Below are positions 26,587-35,663 of a stretch of DNA of 64,000 nucleotides, piece by piece. The DNA is taken from NCBI RefSeq assembly GCF_009696615.1, contig NZ_VULO01000014.1, positions 1 to 64,000 on the forward strand, in the 5' to 3' direction. The translations under genes and the position numbers were made by a program. Each line of letters begins with the position of its first letter. Within the stretch, counting starts at the first letter, position 1. The notes under the pieces were generated by a model, which ran no database searches, was not told where the DNA came from, and saw nothing but the letters and a program-made list of their open reading frames with translations. This DNA is from Scrofimicrobium canadense (GTDB taxonomy: Bacteria; Actinomycetota; Actinomycetes; Actinomycetales; Actinomycetaceae).

Positions 26587-27888
26587 ATGGCTGGAAAGGG
26601 TGTGACTCTCGGGGTAGCAGGTGCAGCTGTTGCTATCGTTGTTACCCTGGCAGCTGTAGATATTTCCACTTCACACAAGAATCTCACGCTGTCAGTGGAC
26701 GGGGTAGTGCGCCCCATAGCTACGTGGGGCTCCACCGCTTATGATGTGTTGGAAGAAGCTAGCATCACACTGAGCCCACAAGATCGTGTTATTTCTGATA
26801 CTACGGTCGAGGCGCCTCGTCCACATCTCATAACGATTGAGGATGGACAACGCATCGATGTGTTCACGGCCCGCCCGATCCGCGCAAATATCGACGGCAT
26901 CCCATCTACAGTTGTGACACCGGCCCAAAGTATTGTGGAAGTGTTGGAAACGACCAGGGCCGACACAATGACTCGCGTTCAAGCCCAAGAATCTGGGTTA
27001 CCACTTACCCAAAAAGAGCCTGTGAAACTCCGGGACAATGGTTTCGATGGTGTCACCGTAAAGGCACTGGAGGATCCGGTACTTCCCGATGATCTCAATC
27101 CTCTTGACGAGGTGGTCTATCACGCTGACAAGGGGACTCTTCTGGTCGAAATAACGCGTGTAAAGAAGGAACTTGAGGTTGATCGTTCCGAAGTGCCTCA
27201 CGAAAGTGAGGTAAAAAAGGAATCTTCACTCTTTGAGGGCGAATGGATTCGTGAGCAAGAAGGTAAGGCCGGTATCACTGAAACGATCGCACTGGTCACT
27301 CAGCGCGGAAATTCTGATCCTGAAAGAACCATTCTTTCATCGGTAAAGACAGAGCCTGCGGCTGAAAAGAGGACCGAAGGCACGAAAAAAGTCACTCCAC
27401 TGGCACTCGTGGAAGCTGGCATCGATCCGGCAGCAACACTCGAAGAATATGTGGATGATGAAGGCCGCGCGGTCAAGCGGTATCGGGCAGAGCTAGGGAG
27501 TATTACCTCTCAATCTGAGATCGACAAGATCAAGAACGGGCAGAATACTGACAGTCAACTGCCGCAAATACCTCTAGGGCCATATTCGGGTGAAGACCCA
27601 AGAGGAATCGCTCAAGCAATGCTTGAGGGACAAGGATTAGGTGCGGAGTTCCCGTGCCTATTGAATCTGTGGGAGAGGGAATCTCATTGGAATCCCTATG
27701 CTCACAATGCATCATCGGGTGCCTACGGCATCCCACAAGCCCTACCTGGCTCCAAAATGGCCAGTGCTGGGGCCGATTGGCAGACCAATCCCCGAACGCA
27801 AATTACGTGGGGATTGGGATACATATCCGGGCGTTACGGGTCACCGTGCGGTGCCTGGGACTTCTTCCAATCGAATAATTGGTACTAA
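26587..27888 (+). CDS. Rpf-like protein with lytic transglycosylase-type C-terminus
   Basis: A 433-residue secreted or membrane-anchored protein. The N-terminal helix (residues 5-24) is followed by DUF348-type repeats (SVDGVVRPIATWGSTAYDVL and similar), a G5-like region ending about residue 290 and a short linker. The C-terminal 80 residues read LLNLWERESHWNPYAHNASS and GAYGIPQALPG, a lysozyme-like SLT domain with the likely catalytic Glu in WERE. It sits directly before rpfB, shares its N-terminal plan, and probably arose by tandem duplication with replacement of the catalytic domain. I infer peptidoglycan cleavage. Confidence 0.8.
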   Translation: MAGKGVTLGVAGAAVAIVVTLAAVDISTSHKNLTLSVDGVVRPIATWGSTAYDVLEEASITLSPQDRVISDTTVEAPRPHLITIEDGQRIDVFTARPIRANIDGIPSTVVTPAQSIVEVLETTRADTMTRVQAQESGLPLTQKEPVKLRDNGFDGVTVKALEDPVLPDDLNPLDEVVYHADKGTLLVEITRVKKELEVDRSEVPHESEVKKESSLFEGEWIREQEGKAGITETIALVTQRGNSDPERTILSSVKTEPAAEKRTEGTKKVTPLALVEAGIDPAATLEEYVDDEGRAVKRYRAELGSITSQSEIDKIKNGQNTDSQLPQIPLGPYSGEDPRGIAQAMLEGQGLGAEFPCLLNLWERESHWNPYAHNASSGAYGIPQALPGSKMASAGADWQTNPRTQITWGLGYISGRYGSPCGAWDFFQSNNWY

Positions 27889-27900
27889 AGAAGGAATCTT

Positions 27901-28995
27901 TTGAGTATTACGTCAAACCGTCTCTATGTAGGTCTTGCCGCAGGTGTGGTAATTGTTGCCGTCAGCGGAACAGCCGCATACGGTGTCATTCGAGAGCATA
28001 AGGAGATAACCGTATCTTCAGATGGCACGGTCCTTGCAATTTCTGGATTCTACACCACCGTTGAGGATGCACTTGATGCGGCCGAAGTGGAAGTGGGGGA
28101 ACATGACGAGGTTCAGCCAGCTCTCAAGGAATTACTAGAGTCTGGAGACTCCATTACTGTTCGGCGAGCTCAACCGTTTAGCACCGCTGATGGTGAGGTC
28201 TGGTCTGTAGAGGATGATTTGGCCAGCGTACTTGCTGATACCGGTGTGGCTAGCCTGACGATTGCAGAAAACCGAGATTCGATTCCCCTTGACAGTGACG
28301 GGAATAGCGTCCAGGTCGTCGTCGATAAGGCCGATCCGCAAGAGATTGAACTTGACGAGGACACGACTGTTGCAGATGCTTTGGACGCGGCAAAAATCGA
28401 GGTATCCCCGCTAGACATGGTGGCTGTGTCTGCCGCTGGTAATGATCTTGCTGTCGAAGTGACGACGCAAAAACGTTGGATTGAAGAAACGAAGTCAGAA
28501 GTACCTTTTGCAGAAGAGCGGCAAGAAGATCCTGAACTGTATGAAGGAACTGAAGAGGTCATTCAAGAAGGTGTCGCTGGAGAGCGAACGATAAAGACCT
28601 ATCGCCATCTTGTAGGAGGCGAAGTCGTCGTAGAGACCCAGATATCAGACGAAATCACTCGGCAACCGGTTGCGCACATCGTACGTGTAGGAACCAAGGA
28701 ACGGCCAGCAGAGACCGTCCAGGCTAGCACCGGTGGTGGCGGTGGGTCGTACTCAGGTGGCGACCCGTGGGCTGCACTTGCCCAGTGTGAGTCGGGAGGA
28801 AACCCCAGTGCTAATACTGGCAACGGTTTCTATGGAATGTATCAGTTTACGCAACAGACTTGGGAATCAGTGGGAGGCAGCGGCTTGCCTTCGGATGCAA
28901 GTGCAGAAGAACAGACGGCCCGTGCTCAAGCTCTGCAGGAAAGGTCGGGCTGGGGTCAATGGCCAGGCTGTACCTCTGCTATGGGACTTCGGTGA
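27901..28995 (+). CDS. rpfB: resuscitation-promoting factor RpfB
   Basis: A 364-residue cell-wall hydrolase. One membrane helix (about residues 8-27), DUF348-type repeats, a G5 domain (about residues 205-275), a Gly/Ser linker and a C-terminal Rpf domain starting DPWAALAQCESGGNP (Glu in CESGG catalytic) and ending PGCTSAMGLR. It starts with TTG 27901 behind AAGAAGGAA. The order rpfB-ksgA-ispE is conserved in actinobacteria. It should cut peptidoglycan with partner endopeptidases and promote regrowth. Confidence 0.93.
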   Translation: MSITSNRLYVGLAAGVVIVAVSGTAAYGVIREHKEITVSSDGTVLAISGFYTTVEDALDAAEVEVGEHDEVQPALKELLESGDSITVRRAQPFSTADGEVWSVEDDLASVLADTGVASLTIAENRDSIPLDSDGNSVQVVVDKADPQEIELDEDTTVADALDAAKIEVSPLDMVAVSAAGNDLAVEVTTQKRWIEETKSEVPFAEERQEDPELYEGTEEVIQEGVAGERTIKTYRHLVGGEVVVETQISDEITRQPVAHIVRVGTKERPAETVQASTGGGGGSYSGGDPWAALAQCESGGNPSANTGNGFYGMYQFTQQTWESVGGSGLPSDASAEEQTARAQALQERSGWGQWPGCTSAMGLR

Positions 28996-28996
28996 T

Positions 28997-29848
28997 ATGA
29001 CACTGCTCGGTCCGGCAGCCATACGCGACATTGCTGCCCGCATAGGGGTCACTCCAACGAAAAAACTGGGGCAGAATTTCCTTCATGACGGCGGCACAAT
29101 CCGCAAGATTGTCAGAGAATCTGGTGTTGGCAGCGGAGAGATCGTGGTGGAAGTCGGACCGGGCCTAGGCTCACTTACTCTTGGACTTGTGGAGGCAGGG
29201 GCGCGGGTGTGCGCCGTGGAAATTGACCCGGTGCTTGCTGAAGAACTCCCTGCCACTGTGCAAGAGCGTTTTCCAGAAGCCTCGCTCGCGGTATACGGTG
29301 CCGATGCCTTGGACGTGGAGTCGTGGGAACAGATTGCCCCGGGCTGGCCAGAACCAACAAGACTTGTTGCAAACCTTCCCTACAACGTCGCAGTACCGAT
29401 ATTGCTGCATTTCTTGGAAATCCTTCCTAGCCTCGAAAGCGCATTGGTGATGGTTCAGTCGGAAGTGGCTGATCGACTCGTTGCACCTCCTGGGAGCCGA
29501 ACATATGGCATCCCTTCCGTAAAGACCGCATGGTATGGGAACGCTCGCAAGGCTGGTGCTATCGGGAGGGCGGTATTCTGGCCTACGCCTAATGTTGATT
29601 CGGCTTTAGTCCACGTGAGAATCGGCGAACGGCCGGGAGATGATGACCTTCGATTGCAGACATTTGCGATTATCGATCAGGCATTTGCAGCGAGGCGCAA
29701 AATGTTGCGTGGTGTTTTGCGCCCACTATTGGGAGACAAGACCGCCGAGATTTTGGCCTTAGCGGGTGTTGAAGAAACCCTGCGTGGAGAAAACCTGAGT
29801 CTGGATCAATACATCGATATTGCAAAGGCTGCGTCGGCTATTGGCTAG
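28997..29848 (+). CDS. ksgA: 16S rRNA (adenine1518/1519-N6)-dimethyltransferase
   Basis: A 283-residue KsgA/RsmA methyltransferase that dimethylates two adenines near the 16S rRNA 3' end. Motifs: KKLGQNFLHD at the N-terminus, SAM site VEVGPGLGSLT, acidic EIDP, and catalytic NLPYN. A longer frame into rpfB is possible, but ATG 28997 is one base after the rpfB stop and matches the family N-terminus. Confidence 0.94.
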   Translation: MTLLGPAAIRDIAARIGVTPTKKLGQNFLHDGGTIRKIVRESGVGSGEIVVEVGPGLGSLTLGLVEAGARVCAVEIDPVLAEELPATVQERFPEASLAVYGADALDVESWEQIAPGWPEPTRLVANLPYNVAVPILLHFLEILPSLESALVMVQSEVADRLVAPPGSRTYGIPSVKTAWYGNARKAGAIGRAVFWPTPNVDSALVHVRIGERPGDDDLRLQTFAIIDQAFAARRKMLRGVLRPLLGDKTAEILALAGVEETLRGENLSLDQYIDIAKAASAIG

Positions 29849-30758
29849 CATCATCGCGCGTGCTCCAGGCAAAGTTAACCGGATACTGAGAGTCGGCGCC
29901 CCTGCAGACGATGGCTATCATCCATTGGTAACTGTCTTTGAAGCCGTCTCTCTTTATGAATACGTGCATATTGAAGAGATGCCCGGCACCGTCGACTACA
30001 TTGTTACCGTGTGCTATCTGAATCAAGCTGAGGACCCGGAGGCAACACACATAGCTGCCGCGATCCCTGACGTGGATCATCTGGCTATGCGGGCGTTGCA
30101 AGCGTTGAGGCCTCCGGCCACTCCAGCGGTAAGAATAACTGTCCATAAAAGTATTCCTACTGCAGGTGGAATGGCAGGTGGATCAGCCGATGCTGCCGCG
30201 ACGCTGGTTGCAGTCAACGCACTATGGTGCCTGGGCTTGAGTAGCGACGAACTTCAGCAGATAGGCCGTTCCCTGGGAGCTGACGTGCCTGCATGCATCG
30301 CAGGGGGGGTTACCGTTGGGGTTGGGCGCGGGGATGTTCTTGAATCAATCGATGACAATGTTGACCACCACTGGGTATTAGCTTTTTCGTATCAGGGGCT
30401 GTCAACCCCGGCAGTATTCGCCCAGTTCGATCGCCTCAACCTTGCGCGGGACTTACCACGCAAACACGACATTGATCTTCACTATCTGACTAATGATCTT
30501 GCTGCTGCTGCTCTCTCGCTTCGACCGGAGCTTGAGGAGATTGGAAATGTCGCCTTGGAGGCTGGTGCCCAGCAGTGGATAGTTTCTGGTTCCGGGCCAA
30601 CTATTGCCGCACTTGTGGGCGATGAGGCTACGGCTAGCCGAGTGCGCGCAGCATGGGCACTGTTGCCTAATGTGCGCGGAACCTGCAGTGTGCGGGGGCC
30701 TGTGACCGGGGCCGAATTATGTGAGAAACTGCCATCCTGGGCGCGCAGATGTGCATAG
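29841..30758 (+). CDS. ispE: 4-(cytidine-5'-diphospho)-2-C-methyl-D-erythritol kinase
   Basis: A GHMP kinase of about 305 residues in the MEP isoprenoid pathway. It has ARAPGKVNRIL near the N-terminus and the ATP motif PTAGGMAGGSADAAATL, plus a C-terminal SGSGPTIAALV. The best start is TTG 29841, overlapping the ksgA stop by eight bases; TTG 29820 is an alternative. No ATG is available, and non-ATG starts are used by several genes here. Confidence 0.9.
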   Translation: MASIIARAPGKVNRILRVGAPADDGYHPLVTVFEAVSLYEYVHIEEMPGTVDYIVTVCYLNQAEDPEATHIAAAIPDVDHLAMRALQALRPPATPAVRITVHKSIPTAGGMAGGSADAAATLVAVNALWCLGLSSDELQQIGRSLGADVPACIAGGVTVGVGRGDVLESIDDNVDHHWVLAFSYQGLSTPAVFAQFDRLNLARDLPRKHDIDLHYLTNDLAAAALSLRPELEEIGNVALEAGAQQWIVSGSGPTIAALVGDEATASRVRAAWALLPNVRGTCSVRGPVTGAELCEKLPSWARRCA

Positions 30759-31026
30759 ATTTCGATTGTGACAATGTCCCTAATCGTTGCTTTAGTGGGG
30801 CAAAATAGGGGTCGAGGCATGAAAAAACCTCTTATTGGGGGGTTTGAGCACGCGAAAAACTGCAGTGCGCTAGTATCCCAGTCGATGGGGTGCATGTCAA
30901 TGCCAACAAATCCGCATGACGACACGCTTGATGAACCTAAGCTGACAAGAAGGCGATCGTTTCGTAATCTAGCCTGCGAACCACGTTTGTGGCGAAACAC
31001 AGAGTTATAAGAAAAGGGATGTCTCT
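30759..31026. other. ispE-hup intergenic region
   Basis: A 268-bp gap. AAACC near 30827 and GGGGTTT near 30838-30844 can form a weak hairpin that on the minus strand would be followed by GAGGTTTTTT. The remainder should contain the promoter of hup, but I see no convincing pair of boxes. No gene is supported. Confidence 0.4.
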
Positions 31027-31311
31027 ATGGCTATGAACCGCACTGAGCTTGTCGCTGCTATCGCTGAGCGTGCTGGCCTCACCAAGACCCAGGCTGATGC
31101 AGCCCTGGGTGCCTTCCAGGATGTTCTTATCACCTCGCTCTCAGAGGGCGAGACTGTTAAGGTCACTGGTCTGCTTTCAGCAGAGCGTGTGCAACGCGCC
31201 GCCCGCACCGGACGCAACCCCCGCACCGGCGAAGAGATCCAGATTCCTGCTGGCTTTGGCGTAAAGCTCACCGCTGGCTCAACACTGAAGAAGGCTGTTG
31301 CCAAGAAGTAG
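31027..31311 (+). CDS. hup: HU-type nucleoid protein
   Basis: A 94-residue DNA-bending protein. It starts NRTELVAAIAERAGLTKTQA, with the core GRNPRTGEEIQIPA at the DNA-contacting arm and a Lys-rich end (LKKAVAKK). It lacks the long Lys/Ala tail of mycobacterial HU. Start ATG 31027 follows AAAAGGGATG; ATG 31033 is also possible. It is followed by a strong hairpin, so it is probably monocistronic. Confidence 0.93.
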   Translation: MAMNRTELVAAIAERAGLTKTQADAALGAFQDVLITSLSEGETVKVTGLLSAERVQRAARTGRNPRTGEEIQIPAGFGVKLTAGSTLKKAVAKK

Positions 31312-31321
31312 TTCTTCTGTG

Positions 31322-31355
31322 ATGAGGGTGGGAAGACGTGTCTTCACACCCTCAT
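31322..31355 (+). terminator. hup hairpin terminator
   Basis: ATGAGGGTG (from 31322) pairs with CACCCTCAT (to 31355), and an inner GAAGAC/GTCTTC stem extends it, leaving almost no loop. A weak TTGTGTTCT follows. It begins 11 bases after the hup stop codon. Confidence 0.6.
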
Positions 31356-31398
31356 TGTGTTCTATGATTGGTATCAGTCGAACAGGGAGAACACACTC

Positions 31399-32178
31399 AT
31401 GCAGGTTGGCATTTTCAATGATGAAAGCAAAATCGGCGAAATTGGAGCTGAGATTATCGCTCCGGTATTCATTGACAAGCCCACGGGGGTTTTAGGTTTA
31501 GCTACGGGGTCTTCTCCATTGCCGCTGTATGATGCATTAGTCAAGAAAGTCGAAGCTGGGACATTAAGCTTCGCCCAAGCACAAGCTTTCTGTCTTGATG
31601 AATATGTGGGCCTGTCGATGGAACATCCAGAGGCCTATCGCAACTTTATCCGGCGGGTATTCACCGCACGCACGGACTTCCCTGACAGTGCAGTCCATGC
31701 CCCCGCAGGTGCCTCTGACGATCCTTATGCGGCTGCCGCCGAATATGATGCTCAGATCAAAGCTGCTGGGGGAGTTGACGTCCAGATTCTTGGCATTGGA
31801 TCGGATGGTCACATCGGTTTCAACGAACCCTCTGGTTCTCTCTCCTCTCGAACGCACGTAGATTTTCTGACTGAGCAAACCCGCCAAGATAACGCTCGAT
31901 TTTTTGATGGCAACCTAGCTGATGTTCCCACCGCCTGTATCACTCAGGGACTGGGGACGATTATGGAAGCTGGCAAACTGGTACTCATCGCAACCGGTGC
32001 CGGTAAAGCTGAAGCTGTGGCTCAGATGGTAGAGGGGCCGGTCTCAGCCCGTTGGCCTGCAACCGTTGTGCAATTCCACAACGACATTACAGTTTTGTTG
32101 GATGAGGGTGCAGCCAGCAAACTCACTATGCGCGACTACTACGCCCAGGCGTGGAAGGCACAGTATGACCAATCTTGA
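31399..32178 (+). CDS. nagB: glucosamine-6-phosphate deaminase
   Basis: A 259-residue deaminase converting glucosamine-6-phosphate to fructose-6-phosphate and ammonia. Motifs: LGLATGSSPLPLYDAL, the catalytic Asp/His set in FCLDEYVGL and GSDGHIGFNEP. A longer frame begins at TTG 31357, but ATG 31399 has AGGGAG upstream and the family start MQVGIF. It overlaps the DUF3039 gene by 14 bases. No GlcNAc transport genes are beside it. Confidence 0.93.
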   Translation: MQVGIFNDESKIGEIGAEIIAPVFIDKPTGVLGLATGSSPLPLYDALVKKVEAGTLSFAQAQAFCLDEYVGLSMEHPEAYRNFIRRVFTARTDFPDSAVHAPAGASDDPYAAAAEYDAQIKAAGGVDVQILGIGSDGHIGFNEPSGSLSSRTHVDFLTEQTRQDNARFFDGNLADVPTACITQGLGTIMEAGKLVLIATGAGKAEAVAQMVEGPVSARWPATVVQFHNDITVLLDEGAASKLTMRDYYAQAWKAQYDQS

Positions 32179-32428
32179 CGTAATCGAAGAAACTAAGGTA
32201 AAGCCACAAAAGAGTGATGGAGACGGCGATCGCTTTTCGCACTATGTGCGCCGTGACCGCGCCAACCGCTCGGCAGTATCGGGCCAGCCTGTAGTGGCAT
32301 TGTGTGGCAAAGTGTGGGTTCCGACCCGGGATGCTAAGAAATATCCGGTGTGCCCGCGGTGCAAGGCTCTCCGCGACGAAATGGGCAAGCAAGGACCCAA
32401 CTGGCCATTTGGGGATGGAAAGAAATAA
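32165..32428 (+). CDS. DUF3039 family zinc-ribbon-like protein
   Basis: An 87-residue protein with ALCGKVWVP and YPVCPRCKAL, giving one Cys plus a CxxC pair. It ends GPNWPFGDGKK. This matches DUF3039, a small actinobacterial family of unknown function. ATG 32165 lies inside the end of nagB; the pair is translationally coupled. A metal-binding role is inferred from the cysteines only. Confidence 0.8.
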   Translation: MTNLDVIEETKVKPQKSDGDGDRFSHYVRRDRANRSAVSGQPVVALCGKVWVPTRDAKKYPVCPRCKALRDEMGKQGPNWPFGDGKK

Positions 32429-32552
32429 TGCCACTCTGTTCTATCACAGTGTCATAATTGCTGTGGCAGGTCGATATTTCTTGCGGGGATAGTGGTTTAT
32501 TCGAGGGGATAGTGAATGTTGCTCCGAGAATACGCTAACTTTGAATAGCTAC

Positions 32553-32644
32553 GCGCATATATGTATGCGCGAGTGTCGTTTTGGGGGGATGACGACTTGG
32601 GGGAGGCGACCGGGGGTACCGCAGGGAACTCCCGGTTTAGCCTC
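32553..32644. other. two hairpins between DUF3039 and pncB
   Basis: GCGCATA (32553-32559) pairs with TATGCGC (32564-32570) and is followed by GTCGTTTT, a possible terminator for nagB-DUF3039. Next, GAGGC (32603-32607) with GCCTC (32640-32644) encloses ACCGGG/CCCGGT, a two-part stem. This lies just past the leftward pncB end, so it may terminate that gene or be a small structured RNA. Confidence 0.4.
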
Positions 32645-32663
32645 GTTCAAACAGAAGGTGCAC

Positions 32664-34004
32664 TCAGGAGCGCACATCTTCGATGGCGCTAACACGCGTA
32701 GGAATGCCAGGTTCCCCCTCGGAAAGACGCCACGCAGGATACGGAAGTTCATTGCGAGATCTGCGGTGATGTGCTGCTGCTTCCTCAACGGCACCAGGTC
32801 CCCACAGGTTGGGATCTAGCATTCCGCCGTCAACAATCTTGTGCTGCAGCGGTCTGGCCCCCGCGTCTTTCAAAACACTCTGGGTCTCTTCCCATGTACC
32901 GCCAGTCACCAGCAATTCTTCTGAAGCGTAACCTTCGTCGTCAAATAGGCGTCCGGCCACTTTCCGACCGCCAATAGTCTGTTTTGATTCCGACTCTTTA
33001 GCAACAGGTACGCCTTCGCGTTCCACCAACTTATACACCAGCGCTGCGGTTGGCACACCGGAACCGGTTACTACGCGAGTCCCCACTCCGTAGCTGTCCA
33101 CCGGTGCGGCGCCTAATGCGGCGATAGCGTACTCATCCAAATCTGAGGTTACGGTAATGCGCGTCGTGTGAGCGCCAAGTGAATCGAGCTGTCCTCGCAC
33201 TTTGAAAGCATGGGCAACGAGGTCGCCTGAGTCGAGGCGTACGGCCCCCAATTCTCCACCAGCTGCGCGCGCCGCAGCGACGGCATTTTCTACACCCTTG
33301 GCGATGTCGTAGGTGTCCACCAGCAGAGTTGTCGAGGGGCCAAGCCTGGCCACTTGTGCAGCGAAGGCCTCCGGTTCGCTTTCGTAGAGAAGCGTAAATG
33401 AATGGGCGGAAGTTCCCACAGTTTCTAGGTCGTAGCGTTTCCCTGCTTCAAGATCGGATGTTGAGACGAAGCCTCCAATCACAGCTGCGCGAGCCGCAGA
33501 AACGGCGGCTCTTTCGTGAGTGCGGCGTGCTCCCATATCGATACAGGGGCGTCCGTGCGCGGCAATGGTCATGCGTGAGGCAGCTGATGCGACAGCGCAG
33601 TCAAAGTTGAGCACCGACAGAAGCAGCGTTTCAAGCAGTGTGCATTCAGCGAAAGTTCCTTCGACCGTAAGAAGGGGCGAGCCTGGGAAGTAACATTCCC
33701 CTTCGGCGTATCCGTAAATATCGCCAGAGAACCGGAAATTACGCAGGTATTCTAAAGTAGCTGGCGCCAAGTAGTCTTGGGCCTCCAACCAGGCAATTTG
33801 GTCATCACTGAACTCGAATCTCTCTAGGGCTTCCAGTATTCGGCCAGTCCCAGCAACTACTCCAAAGCGTCTGGTGGGTGGAAGTTTCCTGCCAAATAGT
33901 TCAAATGTGACGCGTCGTTCAGCGGCGCCACTTGCCAGCGCGGCGTCGACCATTGTGAGTTCGTATTTGTCCGTCAATAGTGCGGTTGATAACGATGCAG
34001 CCAT
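32664..34004 (-). CDS. pncB: nicotinate phosphoribosyltransferase
   Basis: A 446-residue enzyme making nicotinate mononucleotide from nicotinate and PRPP in NAD salvage. It starts with ALLTDKYELTMVDAAL, contains FGRKLPPTRRFGV and the conserved His of the NAPRTase family in VGTSAHSFTLLY, and has GVGTRVVTGSG near the phosphate site. It is monocistronic, convergent with DUF3039 and divergent from murI. Together with nadE and nudC it adds to the NAD genes in this window. Confidence 0.92.
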   Translation of the reverse strand: MAASLSTALLTDKYELTMVDAALASGAAERRVTFELFGRKLPPTRRFGVVAGTGRILEALERFEFSDDQIAWLEAQDYLAPATLEYLRNFRFSGDIYGYAEGECYFPGSPLLTVEGTFAECTLLETLLLSVLNFDCAVASAASRMTIAAHGRPCIDMGARRTHERAAVSAARAAVIGGFVSTSDLEAGKRYDLETVGTSAHSFTLLYESEPEAFAAQVARLGPSTTLLVDTYDIAKGVENAVAAARAAGGELGAVRLDSGDLVAHAFKVRGQLDSLGAHTTRITVTSDLDEYAIAALGAAPVDSYGVGTRVVTGSGVPTAALVYKLVEREGVPVAKESESKQTIGGRKVAGRLFDDEGYASEELLVTGGTWEETQSVLKDAGARPLQHKIVDGGMLDPNLWGPGAVEEAAAHHRRSRNELPYPAWRLSEGEPGIPTRVSAIEDVRS

Positions 34005-34092
34005 GGAGATAACGGTAGCAGCCCTGTGACTATGTTGGTTCTCACGTCCTTATGGCTAACATCGAAGTGCCTCGCGAGGTAGCGTCGAAGAC

Positions 34093-34902
34093 ATGAATGA
34101 CGCTCCAATTGGTGTCTTTGACTCCGGGCTGGGTGGCCTCACGGTTGCCCGCGCCATCATGGATAAACTTCCCGGAGAAGACCTCATCTACCTGGGGGAT
34201 ACTGCCAATACCCCCTATGGTCCAAAGTCCATTGCAGATGTGCGGGCTTTGACTATACGATGTCTCGATGCATTGGTTGAGCAAGGCGTGAAGATGCTTG
34301 TCATTGCCTGTAACACCGGTACTGCCGCCGCGTTATCGGATGCACAAGAACGCTATTGGGCACGCCAGGGTATCCCTGTTGTTGAGGTAATCACTCCCGC
34401 AGCAACGGCGGCAGCCGCTACCACCCGTAATGGAAAAGTGGGGGTTATTGGAACGCAAGCAACTATTTCTTCAGGCGAATATCGCAGGGTTCTTTCGGTC
34501 AATCCTCGATTAGAGATTACCCAGCAGGCATGTCCACGGTTCGTTGATTTTGTTGAGCAGGGGATTACCACTGGTGAAGAACTCACTGATTTAACTCGCC
34601 AGTATTTGGCTCCGCTGCAAGAAGAGGAAGTGGATACTGTCGTTTTAGGATGCACCCACTATCCACTGCTCACAGGTGTGATTTCCTACGTCATGGGGCC
34701 AGATGTGAGTCTCGTAGCAAGTTCTGAGGCAACTGCTAACGCGGTGTATTCACGTTTGGTGAATCTTGACTTACTTCACGGCCCAGGGGGCGGGCGTTAC
34801 ACTTTCCTCTCTACATCTGAATCTGCGCGTTTTACCCAATTGGCGAAGCGTTTTTTGGGACCCGAAGTGGAATCTGTACATATGCTTGAGGTGAACGCAT
34901 GA
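34093..34902 (+). CDS. murI: glutamate racemase
   Basis: A 269-residue racemase supplying D-glutamate for peptidoglycan. It has IGVFDSGLGGLTV at the start and the two catalytic cysteines in IACNTG and LGCTHYPLL. ATG 34093. Its stop overlaps the next gene start (ATGA). murI followed by this MBL-fold gene is a conserved actinobacterial pair. Confidence 0.94.
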   Translation: MNDAPIGVFDSGLGGLTVARAIMDKLPGEDLIYLGDTANTPYGPKSIADVRALTIRCLDALVEQGVKMLVIACNTGTAAALSDAQERYWARQGIPVVEVITPAATAAAATTRNGKVGVIGTQATISSGEYRRVLSVNPRLEITQQACPRFVDFVEQGITTGEELTDLTRQYLAPLQEEEVDTVVLGCTHYPLLTGVISYVMGPDVSLVASSEATANAVYSRLVNLDLLHGPGGGRYTFLSTSESARFTQLAKRFLGPEVESVHMLEVNA

Positions 34903-35663
34903 AACTGACGATAGTTGGGGCAACTGGTTCCATGTCCGGACCAGAATCGGCGGCATCGTCGTACCTATTGCAGGAAGAATCAGAAGGTCGAATATGGTCG
35001 GTTCTATTTGATATGGGGCCAGGAGCATTCGGTCAACTATGGCGATACATGGACCCAAAAGATTTAGATGCGGTGTTCTTTTCTCATGGCCATGCTGACC
35101 ACATGGGCGATATTATTTCGTTGTTTGTTCACCATCGTTGGAATCCAGAGGGAAAGCTCCCAGAGCTTCCTATCTATGGCCCTCGTGGTACTCGCGAGAG
35201 AACCCTACAAATTGACGGATGGGCTACAGCTGACGAGTTCGCAGGGATTTTTGACTTTCGCAATGTCGAACCTGGAACGGTAGTTGATATTGGGCCGATG
35301 CACATCGTCGCGTATCCGGGCAATCACACAGTTGAATCGTACGGGTTTCGCGTAGAGACACCGAGTGGTTCTTTTGCCTATACCGGCGATACCGACGCAT
35401 GCCAGACAATGATCGACATGGCCAATGGTGTTGATTTGCTTCTTGGCGAATGTGGATTCACCGCGGCTGATGAACCCCGAGGTATCCATTTGGATGGAGC
35501 ACGGTTGGGACAGCTTGCATCCGATAGTGGTGTGGGAAAGTTAGTTGTTACTCATATTCAGCCGTGGACTGATCCGCAGACGGTTGTCTCAGAGATCCGC
35601 TCCCAATGGGAGGGGCCACTTGAGGTCGCCCGCAGCGCAGCAGTCCACGACTGCGCCGTCTAA
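34899..35663 (+). CDS. MBL-fold hydrolase (Rv1339-like)
   Basis: A 254-residue metallo-beta-lactamase-fold hydrolase with the metal site FFSHGHADHMGD and later conserved His in YPGNHTVES and VVTHIQPW. It belongs to the RNase Z/arylsulfatase-like group; in mycobacteria the gene at the same place (Rv1339) is a cyclic-nucleotide phosphodiesterase, which I take as the best guess. It overlaps murI by four bases. Its TAA directly abuts the convergent ABC gene stop (TAATTA). Confidence 0.85.
   Translation: MKLTIVGATGSMSGPESAASSYLLQEESEGRIWSVLFDMGPGAFGQLWRYMDPKDLDAVFFSHGHADHMGDIISLFVHHRWNPEGKLPELPIYGPRGTRERTLQIDGWATADEFAGIFDFRNVEPGTVVDIGPMHIVAYPGNHTVESYGFRVETPSGSFAYTGDTDACQTMIDMANGVDLLLGECGFTAADEPRGIHLDGARLGQLASDSGVGKLVVTHIQPWTDPQTVVSEIRSQWEGPLEVARSAAVHDCAV

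Noticed and set aside
32603-32644. Riboswitch for pncB
   Set aside because: It lies past the 3' end of the leftward pncB gene, not before its start, so a 5' riboswitch role does not fit.
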